A stretch of DNA of 64,000 nt from UBA5314 sp035560815. Lineage in GTDB: Bacteria > Bacillota > Syntrophomonadia > Syntrophomonadales > Syntrophomonadaceae. Location: NCBI GenBank assembly GCA_035560815.1, contig DATMYR010000009.1:1-64000 (forward strand), written 5' to 3'. The translations under genes and the position numbers were made by a program. Shown piece after piece: positions 44,949 to 53,789 of the stretch (positions within the stretch are counted from its first letter, which is position 1; each line of letters begins with the position of its first letter). The notes under the pieces are model-generated. The model made no database searches. It saw only the letters and a program-made list of their open reading frames with translations, and was not told where the DNA came from.

Positions 44949-46856
44949 TTAGATATCCAGATTGCTTACATAGCGGGCATTGTCCCGGATAAATTCAAAG
45001 CGGGGTTTTACATTATCACCCATCAAATCGGAGAAAATCTTCTCCGCTTCTATGGCATCATCGATATTGACCTGCAATATGGTGCGCTTCTCAGCATTCA
45101 TGGTGGTTTCCCAGAGCTGTTCGGCATCCATTTCCCCCAGACCTTTGTACCTCTGGATGCCCCATTTCTGGTCAGTCTCACTGTAAAAGCGGTTGAGGTC
45201 AGCGTCATTGTAAAAATACTTAATTTCCTTGCCCCGCTTGAGTCCATAAAGAGGGGGCTGAGCAATATAGACAAATCCTCTTTCAATAAGCTCCCGCATA
45301 TAGCGATAGAAGAAGGTCAAGAGCAGGATGCGGATATGGGATCCATCCACATCGGCATCAGTCATGATAAAGATTTTATGATAACGAGCTTTTTTGATAT
45401 CAAAATCTTCTCCAATCCCGGTGCCCAGAGCGGTAATCAGGTTGCGTATTTCTTCGCTGGATAAGATCCTGTCTAAGCGAGCCTTTTCAACATTCAGTAT
45501 TTTTCCCCGCAAGGGTAATATGGCCTGATAATTTCGGTCTCTTCCCTGTTTGGCCGAACCTCCAGCGGAGTCTCCTTCCACGATAAATATCTCGGATAGC
45601 GCTGGATTACGGTTGCTGCAATCCGCTAGTTTTCCGGGTAAGGAGGTGGATTCCAGGGCATTTTTGCGCCTGGTTAATTCCCGGGCTTTACGGGCCGCCT
45701 CCCGAGCTCGGCGGGCAGAGATGGCTTTGTCTACAATCTTGCGTGCTGCAGCGGGATTCTCTTGAAGATAATCGTTGATATTTTCATAGACGATGCCTTC
45801 TACCACGCCGCGGACAAAGGTATTTCCCAGCTTGGTTTTGGTCTGTCCCTCGAACTGAGGCTCTTTGACCAGAACCGATACGATGGCAGCCATTCCCTCG
45901 CGGATATCCTCTCCTGCCAGGTTGACGTCATTATCCTTAATAAATCCGCTTTTCCGGGCAAAATCATTGATCACCCGGGTTACGGCATTCTTGAAACCGA
46001 TCTCGTGGGTGCCGCCCTCCTGAGTCCTGATATTATTGGCAAAAGAATACAGATTTTCGCTGTAGCCGGAATTATACTGGATGGCTGCGTTAACCACAAC
46101 ATCTTCCTTCTTCATGCCAAAGAAGATAGGCTTATCATTAATAATCTCTTTATTTTTATTGATATAGCCAACAAAGTCCGTTAATCCTGTGGAATTGAAT
46201 TCCTTGGTGATGCCGTCTTCTCTTTCATCGGAGAAGACGATGAGTAAGCCTTGATTCAAAAATGACAATTCCCGCAGTCGTTGAATAATAATCTCCCGGT
46301 CAAATATCAGTTCCTCGAAGATCTCGGGATCAGGGAAAAAGTGCGTACTGGTTCCGTTATCTGTGGATTCCCCAGTGATCTCAAGTTTGCTGACCGGATG
46401 GCCCTGCTGGTAAAACTGACGATATATTTTGCCGTCCCTCCGAACCTGGACTTCTAAATCGGAGGATAAGGCATTCACTACCGACAGACCTACCCCGTGT
46501 AGTCCCCCGGAGATGGTGTATCCACTCCCCCCGAACTTACCACCTGAATGAAGGGTGGTCATGATTACTTCCAGGGCTGGAATTCCCATCAGGGGATGGG
46601 TGTCCACAGGAATACCGCGGCCGTTGTCACATACCGTAACACTGTTATCCGGGTGGATCTTGACATCAATGCGGTTGCAGTACCCGGCTACTGCTTCATC
46701 TATGCTGTTGTCAACAATTTCGAAGACCAGGTGGTGCAAACCTTTTGGACCGGTGGATCCTATGTACATCCCCGGCCTTTTCCTGACCGCCTCCAGACCT
46801 TCTAATACTTGAATATCGGAGGCATTGTATTCATTTTCCGCCGGTTTCAAATTCAT
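44949..46856 (-). CDS. gyrB: DNA gyrase subunit B
   Basis: 635 aa. GHKL ATPase (EIVDNSIDEAVAG, VCDNGRGIPVD, GGLHGVGLSVVNALS) and Toprim (IFIVEGDSAGGSAKQG, MTDADVDGSHI), ending YKGLGEMDAEQLWETTM. ATG 46856 overlaps the remB stop in an ATGA, so translation is coupled. An in-frame TTG at 46850 has a better distance to AAGGAGG and might be the real initiator. Confidence 0.98.
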   Translation of the reverse strand: MNLKPAENEYNASDIQVLEGLEAVRKRPGMYIGSTGPKGLHHLVFEIVDNSIDEAVAGYCNRIDVKIHPDNSVTVCDNGRGIPVDTHPLMGIPALEVIMTTLHSGGKFGGSGYTISGGLHGVGLSVVNALSSDLEVQVRRDGKIYRQFYQQGHPVSKLEITGESTDNGTSTHFFPDPEIFEELIFDREIIIQRLRELSFLNQGLLIVFSDEREDGITKEFNSTGLTDFVGYINKNKEIINDKPIFFGMKKEDVVVNAAIQYNSGYSENLYSFANNIRTQEGGTHEIGFKNAVTRVINDFARKSGFIKDNDVNLAGEDIREGMAAIVSVLVKEPQFEGQTKTKLGNTFVRGVVEGIVYENINDYLQENPAAARKIVDKAISARRAREAARKARELTRRKNALESTSLPGKLADCSNRNPALSEIFIVEGDSAGGSAKQGRDRNYQAILPLRGKILNVEKARLDRILSSEEIRNLITALGTGIGEDFDIKKARYHKIFIMTDADVDGSHIRILLLTFFYRYMRELIERGFVYIAQPPLYGLKRGKEIKYFYNDADLNRFYSETDQKWGIQRYKGLGEMDAEQLWETTMNAEKRTILQVNIDDAIEAEKIFSDLMGDNVKPRFEFIRDNARYVSNLDI

Positions 46857-47104
46857 ACCTCCTTCGTGTACGCGGCTCCCCTTTTATAGAGGGTGATTGA
46901 GGAAATGGGAGAAATATAGGTACGATCATTGCATATGATCAGGGATTTCTCCTTCCCCTCTTCACTTATGTTAACTAATTTCTTTTCCGAGCGCGCTATC
47001 TCCATGATGTCTAAAACGTCTTCGGAAAGTGACGTGTTCAGGTTGAGTATCGCAATAACGTCTTGCGATGAAATGATATGGTTGTTTCCCAAGTGAATGT
47101 ACAT
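46853..47104 (-). CDS. remB: RemB-like (DUF370) regulator
   Basis: 83 aa. MYIHLGNNHIISSQDVIAIL and ITLYKRG fit the RemA/RemB family of small DNA-binding regulators of matrix genes in Bacillus; position between recF and gyrB is the usual one for the remB (yaaB) member. Ends in ATGA overlap with gyrB. The function in this organism is unproven. Confidence 0.85.
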   Translation of the reverse strand: MYIHLGNNHIISSQDVIAILNLNTSLSEDVLDIMEIARSEKKLVNISEEGKEKSLIICNDRTYISPISSITLYKRGAAYTKEV

Positions 47105-47107
47105 GAA

Positions 47108-48211
47108 TTACTCCTTTCTTGTAATGGTTCCTTCCCGGATCAAGTTGATTCCGGCTCCTTTGATGTGTTCTATTTCGCTCAAGTTAACCGAGGTTAAAAA
47201 GCTTTGAAAAAGGGATCTATCCAGGTATTCTAACAGCTTCAGGCGTTTCTCCTGGTCTAATTCAGCCAGTACTTCGTCCAGAAGAAAGAGGGGATAATAC
47301 CCTTTTATAGCGTGAAAAGCCTCGATTTCCGCAATTTTTAAGCAAACCGCAAGACTGCGCTGTTGGCCCTGGGAGGCGAAATGACGAGCTAATTTGTCCT
47401 CGAGATAGACATGAAAGTCATCTCGATGTGGACCGACCAGGGTCCCGCCTCTTCTATATTCTTGTACTCTTTTTTCTTTAAGTTCCTCACCCAGCCTGCA
47501 TTTTAAGAGATCCAGATTAATTTTACCACTATCCACCGTAAAAGAAAGAGCGTACCTGATCTTGAGATCTGCTGGATAAGCGTGGATGGCATTATATATG
47601 GATCGGGCCCTTTCTTGAATAATATTGACATAATTGAGCCGGGCCAGGATGACCCGAGACGCTCTATCGATTAATATTTCATCCAGAATGTCCAGACCGG
47701 AAGAATGAGTTGGTCCTTTTCTCAAGATAAAGTTCCGTCTCCTCAGGGTCTTTATAAAATCATCGTGATTGAGAACATATTCGGCTGACAGCTGGCGCAG
47801 GCCGGAATCCAGGAACTGTCTTCGTAAAGAAGGGGAGCCTTTAACCAAATACAAATCGTCTGGAGTAAAAACAACCACTCGCAGACGATCTGCGTTGTTA
47901 TGCCTGGCTTTTTTGGAATTGATATTAAAAAGCTTGCTGCCGTCCTTGCGCAGCATCAAGCTCGATTCGAATTTTCTCTCTTCTTTTTCATACCGTCCTT
48001 TTATTTCAAAACCATTGGCTTGATAACGTATTAAATCATCATCATGAACGCTGCGAAAAGAAACACCCCGAGCTAGAACAAATATAGCTTCTAAAATATT
48101 GGTTTTGCCCTGCCCATTTTCCCCAAGAAATATATTCAGCTTTTCTTGAGGCTCATAAAGAAGCTGCCTTAGGTTGCGGAAATCATGCAACTGGAAAGCT
48201 GTTAGTTTCAA
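47108..48211 (-). CDS. recF: DNA recombination and repair protein RecF
   Basis: 367 aa SMC-like ATPase that helps load RecA on gapped DNA. Walker A GENGQGKTNILEAIF; signature DDFHVYL, ASQGQQRSLAVCLK; Walker B PLFLLDEVLAELD. TTG start; AAGGAG lies 13 bases upstream, a long spacing. Only 17 bp separate it from dnaN: the S4-domain gene (yaaA/rlbA) found here in Bacillus is absent. Followed by remB after 3 bp. Confidence 0.96.
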   Translation of the reverse strand: MKLTAFQLHDFRNLRQLLYEPQEKLNIFLGENGQGKTNILEAIFVLARGVSFRSVHDDDLIRYQANGFEIKGRYEKEERKFESSLMLRKDGSKLFNINSKKARHNNADRLRVVVFTPDDLYLVKGSPSLRRQFLDSGLRQLSAEYVLNHDDFIKTLRRRNFILRKGPTHSSGLDILDEILIDRASRVILARLNYVNIIQERARSIYNAIHAYPADLKIRYALSFTVDSGKINLDLLKCRLGEELKEKRVQEYRRGGTLVGPHRDDFHVYLEDKLARHFASQGQQRSLAVCLKIAEIEAFHAIKGYYPLFLLDEVLAELDQEKRLKLLEYLDRSLFQSFLTSVNLSEIEHIKGAGINLIREGTITRKE

Positions 48212-48228
48212 TCTTTACGGAGCACTCC

Positions 48229-49368
48229 TTAATTCCCGGTGCGCAAGGGCACAAGGACATAAAGATAATTATCTTTCTCCGGGTTCTTGATAACCGCAGG
48301 GCCCAGGGATCCTGATAATTTAATTTCTATTTGCTCGCTTTCACCAGCTAATAGTTTTACAACATCCAAGAAGTAGTTGGTGTTGAAGGATATTTTGAAA
48401 TTATTGTCTCCAGAAATGGTTATTTCATCAATAACTTCCTCTATTTCTCCCATTACCTCGGAGAAGCTGTTGATCACGACTTCGTTTTCTTTTATCTCAA
48501 CCCGTACATTGGGGATCTTTAGTTTATCATCGGTGGGCATTACCCGGGCTCTTTCAAGAACATTGGTCAACATATGCGTATTCATTTTCATCTCTGTATG
48601 CCATGTACTGGGTATAACCTGATTATAATTTGGATACTGACCCTCAATTAGGCGGGATAAAATTAAAAGCTTGTCCTGATAAAATACCACATTGTTCTGG
48701 TTTAATTCGATTTTTATGGTTTCCTCGCTGTCCTCTAACCAGCGCAGGAGTTCGTTGACAGTTCGGGTTGGGACAATGAAGCTAAACGGTTCCAACTCTG
48801 GACCGGGTAATGTGCAGGTATAGTAAGCAAGACGGTGGGTGTCAGAAGCTACTACATTTAGAATATTGCCAGCGGTAAAATCAAAAAGAACGCCAGTAAA
48901 AACTTGACGAAAATGGCTCTGGGCAGCTGCGAAAGACGTCTTTCGCAGGGCTTCTTTTAAAGTCTTATGCGTAAGATTCGTTTTAAACTCCATTTTTTGC
49001 AAGGGTAATTCTGGATATTCTTGCTCTCGATAGGTATTGATAAACCCGGAAGATCTACCGTAATTAATTTTCAATTTTGCTTTTTCTTTATCCAGTTCCA
49101 CGGTGGTGCGGACATCAGGCAAAACTTTAATAAAATCCGCAAAATAATGAGCATTGACCAGAACCTGACCTTCTTCGATGATGTCAACATTTTCTGTGCT
49201 TGCTTGGATGCCGATCTCCATATCGGTAGCCGTAAGTGTAAGACCTTTTTCTCGATCAGCCTGGATGAGGAGTCCTGACAGCACCGGGATGGTGTTCTTA
49301 TTTGAAGCAGCCCGGTATACTTGTGTCGTAATACTTGACAGGTCTTGTTTTTCGATCATAAATTTCAT
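48229..49368 (-). CDS. dnaN: DNA polymerase III beta clamp
   Basis: 379 aa sliding clamp. Typical ends: MKFMIEKQDL at the start and YVLVPLR(TGN) at the finish; middle includes ASDTHRLAYYT and FSFIVPTRTVNELLRWL. Start preceded by GGGAGG. 178 bp from dnaA; the gap contains the DnaA-trio unwinding module. Confidence 0.97.
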   Translation of the reverse strand: MKFMIEKQDLSSITTQVYRAASNKNTIPVLSGLLIQADREKGLTLTATDMEIGIQASTENVDIIEEGQVLVNAHYFADFIKVLPDVRTTVELDKEKAKLKINYGRSSGFINTYREQEYPELPLQKMEFKTNLTHKTLKEALRKTSFAAAQSHFRQVFTGVLFDFTAGNILNVVASDTHRLAYYTCTLPGPELEPFSFIVPTRTVNELLRWLEDSEETIKIELNQNNVVFYQDKLLILSRLIEGQYPNYNQVIPSTWHTEMKMNTHMLTNVLERARVMPTDDKLKIPNVRVEIKENEVVINSFSEVMGEIEEVIDEITISGDNNFKISFNTNYFLDVVKLLAGESEQIEIKLSGSLGPAVIKNPEKDNYLYVLVPLRTGN

Positions 49369-49394
49369 GTCTACATACCTCCCTAGTGCAGATA

Positions 49395-49443
49395 GGAAAA
49401 TTAGTCAAATTCCTAGTTTTTATTTATTCATATTCTTTAAAGA
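49395..49443. other. AT-rich unwinding element of oriC
   Basis: Strongly AT-rich run between the DnaA-trio repeat and dnaN (TTTTTATTTATTCATATTCT at its core). Its position next to trio and DnaA boxes is that of the DNA unwinding element of Bacillus-type origins. Confidence 0.65.
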
Positions 49444-49444
49444 C

Positions 49445-49465
49445 TAGCAGTAATAGTCGTAGTAG
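49445..49465 (-). promoter_or_regulatory. DnaA-trio repeat
   Basis: Seven 3-nt units; minus-strand reading CTA CTA CGA CTA TTA CTG CTA, closely similar to the trio of Bacillus subtilis (CTA CTA TTA CTT CTA). Directly flanked by two DnaA-box-like sequences on one side and the AT-rich element on the other. Confidence 0.7.
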
Positions 49466-49483
49466 TGTGGATTTTGGGGATAA
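49466..49483 (+). promoter_or_regulatory. Two DnaA-box-like sites next to the trio
   Basis: TGTGGATTT (49466-49474; two mismatches to TGTGGATAA) and TGGGGATAA (49475-49483; one mismatch), back to back. They would place DnaA for strand opening at the neighbouring trio. Confidence 0.6.
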
Positions 49484-49546
49484 GCAACTACAACAGCCAT
49501 ATAATGAGTAATTGAAGCGGTTGATAAGGCTGTTAGTAAAAAAGTA

Positions 49547-50857
49547 TTAACCAGAGTAGTTGGGATCAATTTTTTTTATCAATTTCTCAACTGTTATGGC
49601 GAGATCACGGTCTATATCAAGCTGTTTCTCTATTTTATCTGTAGAATGGATTACTGTGGTATGGTCTCGGCTTCCAAATTGATCACCGATCTGAGGGTAG
49701 GAAGCATCAGTAAGACGGCGGCAAAGATACATAGCAACCTGCCGGGGAAAGACGACCTGTTTATTTCTTTTCTTGGAGAGAAGTTCAACGATATCAAGGT
49801 CATAATGTTTTGCCACAGTTTTTTGAATAGATTCAATCGTTATTTTACGAGGCCGGGGTGGAGGCAAGATATCTTTTAAGGCTTCACTGGCGGTGGCCAG
49901 GTTCAAGTTTTTATGGGTCAAAGTTACATAAGCGACCAGACGCACAAGAGCGCCCTCCAATTCTCGTATGTTGGAGTCTATGTAGTTAGCTATGTAATCA
50001 AGGACGTCAAAGGGAATATTCAGGTTCTCCGCCTGAGCCTTTTTTCGTAGGATCGCAATGCGCGTCTCTAGATCCGGTGGTTGAATATCCGTAATTAAAC
50101 CCCATTCAAATCGGGAGCGCAGGCGGTCTTCCAGTGTGGGAATATTCCGAGGAGGACGATCGCTGGATATAACTACCTGTTTATTGGCTTCATAAAGGGT
50201 GTTGAAAGTGTGGAAAAACTCTTCCTGGGTGCGCTCTTTACCGGCAAGAAATTGAATATCATCAATAAGGAGAACATCGATATTGCGATATTTGTTCCGA
50301 AAACCGGAAGTATTATCATCTTTAATGGAACTGATTAACTCGTTGGTAAACTGTTCTGAGGAAACGTAAACTACCGAAAAATCACTGTGCTTAAGAAGGA
50401 TATGATGACCGATTGCCTGCATCAAGTGGGTCTTGCCCAGGCCTACACCTCCATAAATAAATAGTGGATTATAGGCACGGGAAGGTGATTCTCCAACAGC
50501 GAAGCAAGCAGCGTGGGCAAAACGATTGCTATTCCCGACAACAAAAGTGTCAAAGGTATAGCGAGCATTCAAAGGAGCAAAGCCGGCATCTTTTTCGGCC
50601 GGGCTCTCGGTTATCATATCCACGGAAATGTTTTGATGAGAAAAGCTACGTAGTTTATTAAGAATGGTATCCAAATAGCGGGATTCAATCCACTCTTTGG
50701 TAAGGGAATTGGGTACTTTAACATAAAGTGTGTCATTGCGAAAAGAGTAGTAATTTAACATGGAGAACCAAATGTCATAGCTCCCGGGATCAATTTCCTC
50801 CTTAATGGCATGGAGTACTTTGCTCCAAATAGCAGCATAGTCTATATCCTGGCCCAT
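49547..50857 (-). CDS. dnaA: Replication initiator DnaA
   Basis: 436 aa. Domain I at the N-terminus (WSKVLHAIKEEIDPGSYDIW), AAA+ domain (GGVGLGKTHLMQAIG; DVLLIDDIQFLAG), C-terminal DNA-binding domain with signature SYPQIGDQFGSRDHTTVIHS. Start preceded by AGGAGG. DnaA-box matches occur on both sides (50876-50905 and 49466-49483), so the origin is bipartite. Divergent from rpmH. Confidence 0.98.
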   Translation of the reverse strand: MGQDIDYAAIWSKVLHAIKEEIDPGSYDIWFSMLNYYSFRNDTLYVKVPNSLTKEWIESRYLDTILNKLRSFSHQNISVDMITESPAEKDAGFAPLNARYTFDTFVVGNSNRFAHAACFAVGESPSRAYNPLFIYGGVGLGKTHLMQAIGHHILLKHSDFSVVYVSSEQFTNELISSIKDDNTSGFRNKYRNIDVLLIDDIQFLAGKERTQEEFFHTFNTLYEANKQVVISSDRPPRNIPTLEDRLRSRFEWGLITDIQPPDLETRIAILRKKAQAENLNIPFDVLDYIANYIDSNIRELEGALVRLVAYVTLTHKNLNLATASEALKDILPPPRPRKITIESIQKTVAKHYDLDIVELLSKKRNKQVVFPRQVAMYLCRRLTDASYPQIGDQFGSRDHTTVIHSTDKIEKQLDIDRDLAITVEKLIKKIDPNYSG

Positions 50858-50875
50858 GACAAATCCTCCTGTAGT

Positions 50876-50905
50876 TGTGGATAAACCAATAAGAATTGTG
50901 GAAAA
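50876..50905 (+). promoter_or_regulatory. DnaA boxes upstream of dnaA
   Basis: TGTGGATAA (50876-50884), a perfect DnaA box, and TGTGGAAAA (50897-50905), one mismatch, just upstream of the dnaA start. Second half of the bipartite oriC and probably autoregulatory. Confidence 0.75.
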
Positions 50906-51016
50906 CCACCTGAAAGGAAATCAACAGCCTCCTTACCATGGCCTTCCAGAACGCAAATATAGTACCATTCTAGCAGAAAGAAATGAAAAATAGAAGGGTT
51001 AATAGAGGCTTCTTTC

Positions 51017-51046
51017 TTGACAGTACCGGGCTTGAATCAATATAAT
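51017..51046 (+). promoter_or_regulatory. Promoter of the rpmH operon
   Basis: TTGACA (51017-51022) and TATAAT (51041-51046), consensus hexamers with an 18-bp spacer, 40 bp before rpmH. Confidence 0.85.
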
Positions 51047-51085
51047 TATAAAGTATTGTAACTATTAAGGAAGGAAGAGGACCTG

Positions 51086-51220
51086 ATGAAAAGGACGTTT
51101 CAACCTAAAAATCGCCAGAGAAAGAAAGTACATGGATTTAGAAAGAGAATGTCTACATCAAGTGGACGGAGGGTTCTTGCAAGCCGCAGGAAAAAAGGTA
51201 GAAAAACCATCTGTGCATAG
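51086..51220 (+). CDS. rpmH: Ribosomal protein L34
   Basis: 44 aa, Arg/Lys-rich: MKRTFQPKNRQRKKVHGFRK at the start and SGRRVLASRRKKGRK near the end, a standard L34. Preceded by AAGGAAGAGG. First gene of the rpmH-rnpA-yidD-yidC-khpB operon, divergent from dnaA. Confidence 0.97.
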   Translation: MKRTFQPKNRQRKKVHGFRKRMSTSSGRRVLASRRKKGRKTICA

Positions 51221-51261
51221 GTCGTGGAAAGGGCGGCCTTTAATTTTCTTCAGGCAGGATC

Positions 51262-51597
51262 ATGCTGCATAAGAAGCTAAGAATAAGAACTGGAAAAGAA
51301 TATAATACTATATATAAATATGGTAAAAAGATTGGCGGTCGCCATATTCTGGTTTATATAATTCCAAATAAACTGGGGCGGAACCGTTTTGGCGTGATAA
51401 CCAGCAAAAAAGTCGGTAAAGCCGTGCGAAGGAATAAGGTTAAGCGGCAACTACGCTCAATAATAAGGACAAACCTTGAGAAATTGGGCGGACAGCATGA
51501 TGTTGTTGTTATTGCCCGGTATAATATATATGGAAGCGAATATCGTGCGCTGGAAAAGGACTTTCTTAATCTTATGAAGAAGGCCGGTTTATGCTGA
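51262..51597 (+). CDS. rnpA: Ribonuclease P protein component
   Basis: 111 aa. Basic protein that helps the RNase P RNA cleave tRNA 5' ends. Family block: FGVITSKKVGKAVRRNKVKR. Overlaps yidD by 7 bp. Confidence 0.95.
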   Translation: MLHKKLRIRTGKEYNTIYKYGKKIGGRHILVYIIPNKLGRNRFGVITSKKVGKAVRRNKVKRQLRSIIRTNLEKLGGQHDVVVIARYNIYGSEYRALEKDFLNLMKKAGLC

Positions 51598-51800
51598 GCA
51601 AATTATGCATTCTGTTAATTAAAATATATCAACGAGCGACCTTTTTTAAAAATCCGTCCTGTCGTTATTACCCCTCCTGTTCCCATTATTCCATAGAAGC
51701 CATTACGAAATATGGAGCAATTAAAGGGGGATGGATCACGGTGAAAAGGATTGGCAGATGCCATCCTTTTCATGCCGGGGGGTACGATCCGGTTCCCTGA
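51591..51800 (+). CDS. yidD: Membrane protein insertion efficiency factor YidD
   Basis: 69 aa. Contains the conserved CRYYPSCSHYSIEAI and the end HPFHAGGYDPVP, with an amphipathic N-terminus. Its start lies in the rnpA 3' end. Confidence 0.95.
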   Translation: MLSKLCILLIKIYQRATFFKNPSCRYYPSCSHYSIEAITKYGAIKGGWITVKRIGRCHPFHAGGYDPVP

Positions 51801-51882
51801 ACCGATGCAGTCTGGCTATACGAGCCGCAGTAAAGGAGGTGAAACCTGCTATCGCCATCGACCTCGATAAGCAGGGCAAGAT

Positions 51883-52695
51883 ATGTGGAATACTTTTGTA
51901 GGTTGGTTCACTGAGTTTATTAAATTGATGTACAGCTTTACCGGGAGCATAGGCTTTCCTAATTATGGCTTGGCTATTATTCTCATGTCCATTGCTATAA
52001 AGGCCGTGCTATTTCCCCTTACACAGAAACAGATGAAATCCATGCGGGAAATGCAAGAGATCCAGCCGCGAATGAAGTACCTGCAAACACAGTACAAGGA
52101 CGATCCTCAGTTGATGCAGCGCAAGTTGCAAGAGCTTTATAAAGAGCATGGCGTGAACCCCCTTGGTGGATGTCTGCCACTGCTGATTCAAATGCCGATA
52201 TTGTTCGCCTTTTATAGGTCATTGTACACATTTCAGTTTGCTGTTCCCGCACATGCTATCTTCCTGGGAATAAACATTGCAGAGAAAGTTACTAGCCAGA
52301 GTTTGATTGCCTGGATATTGCCCATAATGGTGGCAGCGACAACTTTCTACCAGCAAAAAATTTCCATGGCCGACACCAATGACCCCACACAGAAATCCAT
52401 GCTTTACATGATGCCATTGTTTATCGGTTACATATCGAGTACGGTTCAAGCAGGTCTACCTTTGTACTGGGTTACATTCAATCTTCTCAGTATAGCCCAA
52501 CAGCTGTATGTAAACGCCACGAGCAAAAAGGTGGCAGTGGCTGGAGCGGGGAGCGCGATTGAAGTGCAGGAAATTGGAACGCTGGAGAATGTTGGAGAAC
52601 CCGAAACCGGCGGAAAAGAGGAAGCAGGGAGGGACAAAGGAGGAACGAGTCAGGATGGAAGCCCAAATCGTCGAAAAAAAGGGAAAAAGCATTGA
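51883..52695 (+). CDS. yidC: Membrane protein insertase YidC
   Basis: 270 aa. Inserts and folds membrane proteins with or without SecYEG. The short Gram-positive form: N-terminal helix, then the five-helix core (IILMSIAIKAVLFPLTQKQM, LGGCLPLLIQMPILFAFYRS, MLYMMPLFIGYISS) and a charged tail. ATG 51883 is used because an in-frame stop lies just upstream. A strong SD (AAAGGAGGTG, 51831-51840) 40 bases earlier does not serve this start. No lipobox seen. Confidence 0.95.
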   Translation: MWNTFVGWFTEFIKLMYSFTGSIGFPNYGLAIILMSIAIKAVLFPLTQKQMKSMREMQEIQPRMKYLQTQYKDDPQLMQRKLQELYKEHGVNPLGGCLPLLIQMPILFAFYRSLYTFQFAVPAHAIFLGINIAEKVTSQSLIAWILPIMVAATTFYQQKISMADTNDPTQKSMLYMMPLFIGYISSTVQAGLPLYWVTFNLLSIAQQLYVNATSKKVAVAGAGSAIEVQEIGTLENVGEPETGGKEEAGRDKGGTSQDGSPNRRKKGKKH

Positions 52696-53281
52696 TGAAG
52701 CCATCCAGGCAGCCCTGGATGAACTAGGGTGCGATATTGAAGACGTTCAGGTGGAAGTGCTGGAGGAGCCCAGCAAAGGCCTGCTGGGAATTGGTAAAAA
52801 GCCGGCTGTTGTACGGATAACCCTGCGAGAAAAACCGGAACAATATGTTCGGAATGTTGTCGAAGACATCCTATCACGGATGAAAATCGATTTTCAGATC
52901 AACGGAGTGGAGTTTGAAGAAGGCCGGGTACGGATTAATGTTATAGGTAAAGATATGGGACTGCTGATTGGGCGCAAAGGGGAAACCCTCAATGCAGTGC
53001 AGTTCATTGTGGGATTAATCGTCAACCGCAATCGTGAAGAAAAAATCAGAGTGATGCTTGATGTAGAAGACTATCGTAAAAAGCGAGAAGACTCACTGGA
53101 AGCACTGGCATTGCGTTTATCGGACAAAGTAAAGAAAACCAGAAAAAATGTAGTGATGCGACCAATGACTTCACAGGAACGTCGCATCGTTCATACAACG
53201 CTTCAGTCCGATCCCCAAATTACGACATATTCAATGGGAGATGAACCCAATCGTAAAGTCGTCATTTCATTAAAGAAATAG
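52655..53281 (+). CDS. khpB: RNA-binding protein KhpB (Jag)
   Basis: 208 aa. Jag-N domain (EAQIVEKKGKSIDEAIQAAL), KH domain (IGKDMGLLIGRKGETLNAVQ) and R3H domain (RRIVHTTLQSDPQI). The frame opens at 52559, but ATG 52655, preceded by GGAGG, gives the family N-terminus. Overlaps the yidC end by 41 bp. Confidence 0.95.
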   Translation: MEAQIVEKKGKSIDEAIQAALDELGCDIEDVQVEVLEEPSKGLLGIGKKPAVVRITLREKPEQYVRNVVEDILSRMKIDFQINGVEFEEGRVRINVIGKDMGLLIGRKGETLNAVQFIVGLIVNRNREEKIRVMLDVEDYRKKREDSLEALALRLSDKVKKTRKNVVMRPMTSQERRIVHTTLQSDPQITTYSMGDEPNRKVVISLKK

Positions 53282-53309
53282 TAAAGATTAAAACAAAAAG
53301 AACAAAAAA

Positions 53310-53333
53310 CAGGCCCTCACTTGTGGGGGCCTG
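53310..53333 (+). terminator. Terminator of the rpmH operon
   Basis: CAGGCCCTCAC / GGGGGCCTG around TTGT, followed by CTAAAATTTCT. Lies 30 bp past khpB. Confidence 0.65.
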
Positions 53334-53388
53334 CTAAAATTTCTGCCAGATAGTGAAAATATCACGGATATTTAATAAATAAAAGAAA

Positions 53389-53410
53389 ACCTGCCCCGGT
53401 AGGGGCAGGT
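53389..53410 (-). terminator. Terminator of the small minus-strand gene
   Basis: ACCTGCCCC / GGGGCAGGT with a 4-nt loop; minus-strand exit is TTTTCTTTTATTTATT. Lies 40 bp past the stop of the hypothetical gene. Confidence 0.85.
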
Positions 53411-53450
53411 ATAGACGATGTTATTCAAGGACCATCGGAGAAGGAAAACG

Positions 53451-53789
53451 CTAACTCACCTTTGATAGAACTAGAGGTTTACGCATATCAGGGATTTGAA
53501 ATATCGGAGTTGGTTGCTGTTCAAGACCAAATAACTGACGCAATTGCTGGTTATAGGCCTCTCGGGTAAGGGGAATCACCTCAATGATGGGGTAATTCCA
53601 TTCTTCCATTAAGGCTTGCAGGCGGTCAGTCCATTCGCTGCTATCTCTTTGGTCAAATGATAGGGTGCTTAAGGCCACGTTAAATTCGTGTGTTGACAAG
53701 GTAGTATGCTGAATCATGGGATGGCCTAGCGCCTCAAGGTCATCAAGCAGCATGTCTGCCCAGTTCTCTAAGTAATTCAATTTCTTCAT
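53451..53789 (-). CDS. Hypothetical protein, 112 aa
   Basis: I do not recognise this protein. It is acidic, soluble and mostly helical (LENWADMLLDDLEALGH, LQALMEEWNYPIIEVIPLT) with one Trp-rich middle part and no signal peptide, Cys pairs or known motif. The start has a GGGGGT ribosome-binding-like run about 9 bases before it and a well-formed terminator behind it, so it is probably a real, separately transcribed gene inserted against the direction of the flanking operons. Confidence 0.6.
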   Translation of the reverse strand: MKKLNYLENWADMLLDDLEALGHPMIQHTTLSTHEFNVALSTLSFDQRDSSEWTDRLQALMEEWNYPIIEVIPLTREAYNQQLRQLFGLEQQPTPIFQIPDMRKPLVLSKVS

